From positions 1 to 7,072 of the forward strand of contig DMUD01000195.1 in the NCBI GenBank assembly GCA_003476475.1: a stretch of 7,072 nucleotides of DNA, written 5' to 3'. The position numbers and the translations under genes are program-made. Shown here one piece after another: positions 5,803 through 7,072 of the stretch. Origin of the DNA: Cytophagales bacterium. Its GTDB lineage: Bacteria > Bacteroidota > Bacteroidia > Cytophagales > UBA9547. The notes under the pieces were generated by a model that ran no database searches, had not been told where the DNA came from, and saw only the letters and a list, made by a program, of their open reading frames with translations. Every line of letters starts with the position of its first letter. Positions within the stretch are counted from its first letter, which is position 1.

Positions 5803-7072
5803 CTAAGCTAGGGTTCCATACAAGTCGAATTCGGTAGCAGAAGAGATGTTTACCAAAGCAAAATCGCCCATTCTTGCATAGGCTTTTTCTTCTGCTTTTA
5901 CCAATACTTCATTGTCCACTTCTGGAGAATCATGTTCGGTACGACCTATAAAGTAACCTCCCTCTGTTCTATCGAATAATACTTTTAAGGTTTTTCCAAT
6001 TTTTTGCTGGTTGATACTTAGGGAAATTTCTTCCTGTATTGCCATTATTTCATCGGCACGTTCCTGTTTTATGTCGGCAGGCACATCGTCTTTGAAAGCG
6101 AAAGAATGGGTTTGTTCTTCGTGTGAATATTGAAAAATGCCTAATCTATCGAATTGCATTTCTCGAACAAAATCTTTCATTTCCTCAAAATCAGCCTCAG
6201 TTTCGCCAGGGTGGCCAGCAATGAGGGTGGTACGTAGCGCAATGCCGGGTACTTTTTCACGTATAGTTTTTACTAATTGTTCTGTTTTTTGACGGGTAAT
6301 ACCCCTTCGCATTATTTTTAGCATGTTGTCGGAGGCGTGTTGCAAGGGCATATCCAAATACTTACAAATATTTTCACGTTCTGACATCACATCTAACACA
6401 TCCATAGGAAAACCCGAAGGATAGGCATATTGCAATCGAATCCATTCAATACCTTGAACGTCAGAAAGTTGACGGAGAAGGTCTGCTAATTTTCGCTCTT
6501 TGTACAGATCGAGGCCATAATAAGTCAGGTCTTGTGCAATCAGTACTAGCTCTTTTGTGCCATTTTTGGCCAAATTGGATGCTTCTTTCACCAATTCTTC
6601 ATAAGGTCGGCTTACATGTGTACCACGCATAATGGGAATGGCGCAAAAGGAACATGGGCGGTCGCATCCCTCGGCTATTTTCAAATAGGCATAATGGCTG
6701 GGAGTGGTAATGAGGCGTTCTCCCAATAGTTCATGCTTATAGTCTGCCTTGAGGGTTTTTAGTAGCCTTGGAAGGTCTCGCGTGCCAAACCATGAGTTTA
6801 CCTCTGGTATCTCTTTTTGCAAATCTTCTTTATAACGTTCTGAAAGGCAGCCAGTTACATATAGTTTTTCGATTAGGCCTTGTTGTTTTGCATCGGCATA
6901 TCGCAAAATGGTATTGACCGATTCTTCCTTGGCATTGTCTATAAAACCGCAGGTGTTTACAATCACAATGTTGGCCTCGTCGTTTTTGGCTTCGTGGCTT
7001 ACGTCAAATTGGTTTGCCTTTAGTTGGGTGAAAATATTTTCAGAATCGACTAGTTTTTTCGAACAGCCCAGC
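5803..7072 (-). CDS. rimO: Ribosomal protein S12 methylthiotransferase RimO, N-terminal codons missing
   Basis: A radical-SAM methylthiotransferase that adds a methylthio group to a conserved aspartate of ribosomal protein S12, using two 4Fe-4S clusters and S-adenosylmethionine. The frame stays open to the window edge and adds 35 residues (LGCSKKLVDSEN onward) before the GTG at 6966, so that GTG is an internal Val. The visible protein is 422 residues. Only about 10-20 are lost, given the usual 430-440. The N-terminal MTTase domain has Cys3 (LGCSK), Cys41 (VNTCGF) and Cys75 (VTGC) for one cluster. The radical-SAM motif CDRPCSFC has Cys136, Cys140 and Cys143 for the other. The last ~70 residues form the TRAM domain, ending in ATEFDLYGTLA. 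The LGCSK motif and the TRAM ending favour RimO over the tRNA enzyme MiaB. Residue 6 is Lys where Asn is usual (LGCSKN). It is first in the minus-strand gene series and 18 bases upstream of the DUF3078 gene. Confidence 0.95.
   Translation of the reverse strand, partial: LGCSKKLVDSENIFTQLKANQFDVSHEAKNDEANIVIVNTCGFIDNAKEESVNTILRYADAKQQGLIEKLYVTGCLSERYKEDLQKEIPEVNSWFGTRDLPRLLKTLKADYKHELLGERLITTPSHYAYLKIAEGCDRPCSFCAIPIMRGTHVSRPYEELVKEASNLAKNGTKELVLIAQDLTYYGLDLYKERKLADLLRQLSDVQGIEWIRLQYAYPSGFPMDVLDVMSERENICKYLDMPLQHASDNMLKIMRRGITRQKTEQLVKTIREKVPGIALRTTLIAGHPGETEADFEEMKDFVREMQFDRLGIFQYSHEEQTHSFAFKDDVPADIKQERADEIMAIQEEISLSINQQKIGKTLKVLFDRTEGGYFIGRTEHDSPEVDNEVLVKAEEKAYARMGDFALVNISSATEFDLYGTLA

Noticed and set aside
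1..7072. Novel defence, mobile or RNA-based system
   Set aside because: No transposase, integrase, toxin, nuclease, reverse transcriptase, direct-repeat array, tRNA or structured non-coding region was seen. Nearly all bases belong to recognisable housekeeping or envelope genes.

Overview
The window looks like a stretch of ordinary chromosome from a member of the Bacteroidota. The evidence is a fused SecDF protein, a DUF3078 outer-membrane-type protein, the divergent GlmU-like nucleotidyltransferase typical of that phylum, AT-rich DNA and the absence of clear Shine-Dalgarno sequences upstream of the starts. The class cannot be fixed from this window alone.

Layout: the plus strand carries only the 3' part of secDF (1-1697), a protein-translocation motor subunit whose N-terminal half lies outside the window. 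The other five genes are all on the minus strand. In their direction of transcription they are rimO (7072-5803, its first few codons cut off by the window edge), a DUF3078 secreted or outer-membrane protein (5784-4828), a GlmU-like sugar nucleotidyltransferase with a hexapeptide-repeat domain (4761-3604), a family 4 glycosyltransferase (3591-2425) and a WcaF-like O-acetyltransferase (2388-1840). Gaps between them are 18, 66, 12 and 36 bases, so they could form one transcription unit, with the 66-base gap the most likely place for an internal promoter. The two convergent units meet in a 142-base intergenic region holding a strong hairpin with an A-tract on one side and a T-tract on the other, which should terminate transcription from both directions.

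How the genes may work together: the last three minus-strand genes suggest sugar-nucleotide supply, glycosyl transfer and acetylation of a cell-surface glycan, but there is no flippase, polymerase or export gene here to prove an exopolysaccharide locus. RimO (methylthiolation of ribosomal protein S12) and SecDF are housekeeping functions. I see no mobile element, CRISPR array, tRNA, rRNA or defence system, and no sign of a new multi-gene system. The points worth a second look are small: a second near-copy of the terminator arm overlapping the secDF stop codon, an in-frame tandem stop followed by a TTG start between the GlmU-like and glycosyltransferase genes, the divergent GlmU-like enzyme, and the pairing of a polysaccharide-type glycosyltransferase and acetyltransferase with housekeeping genes.
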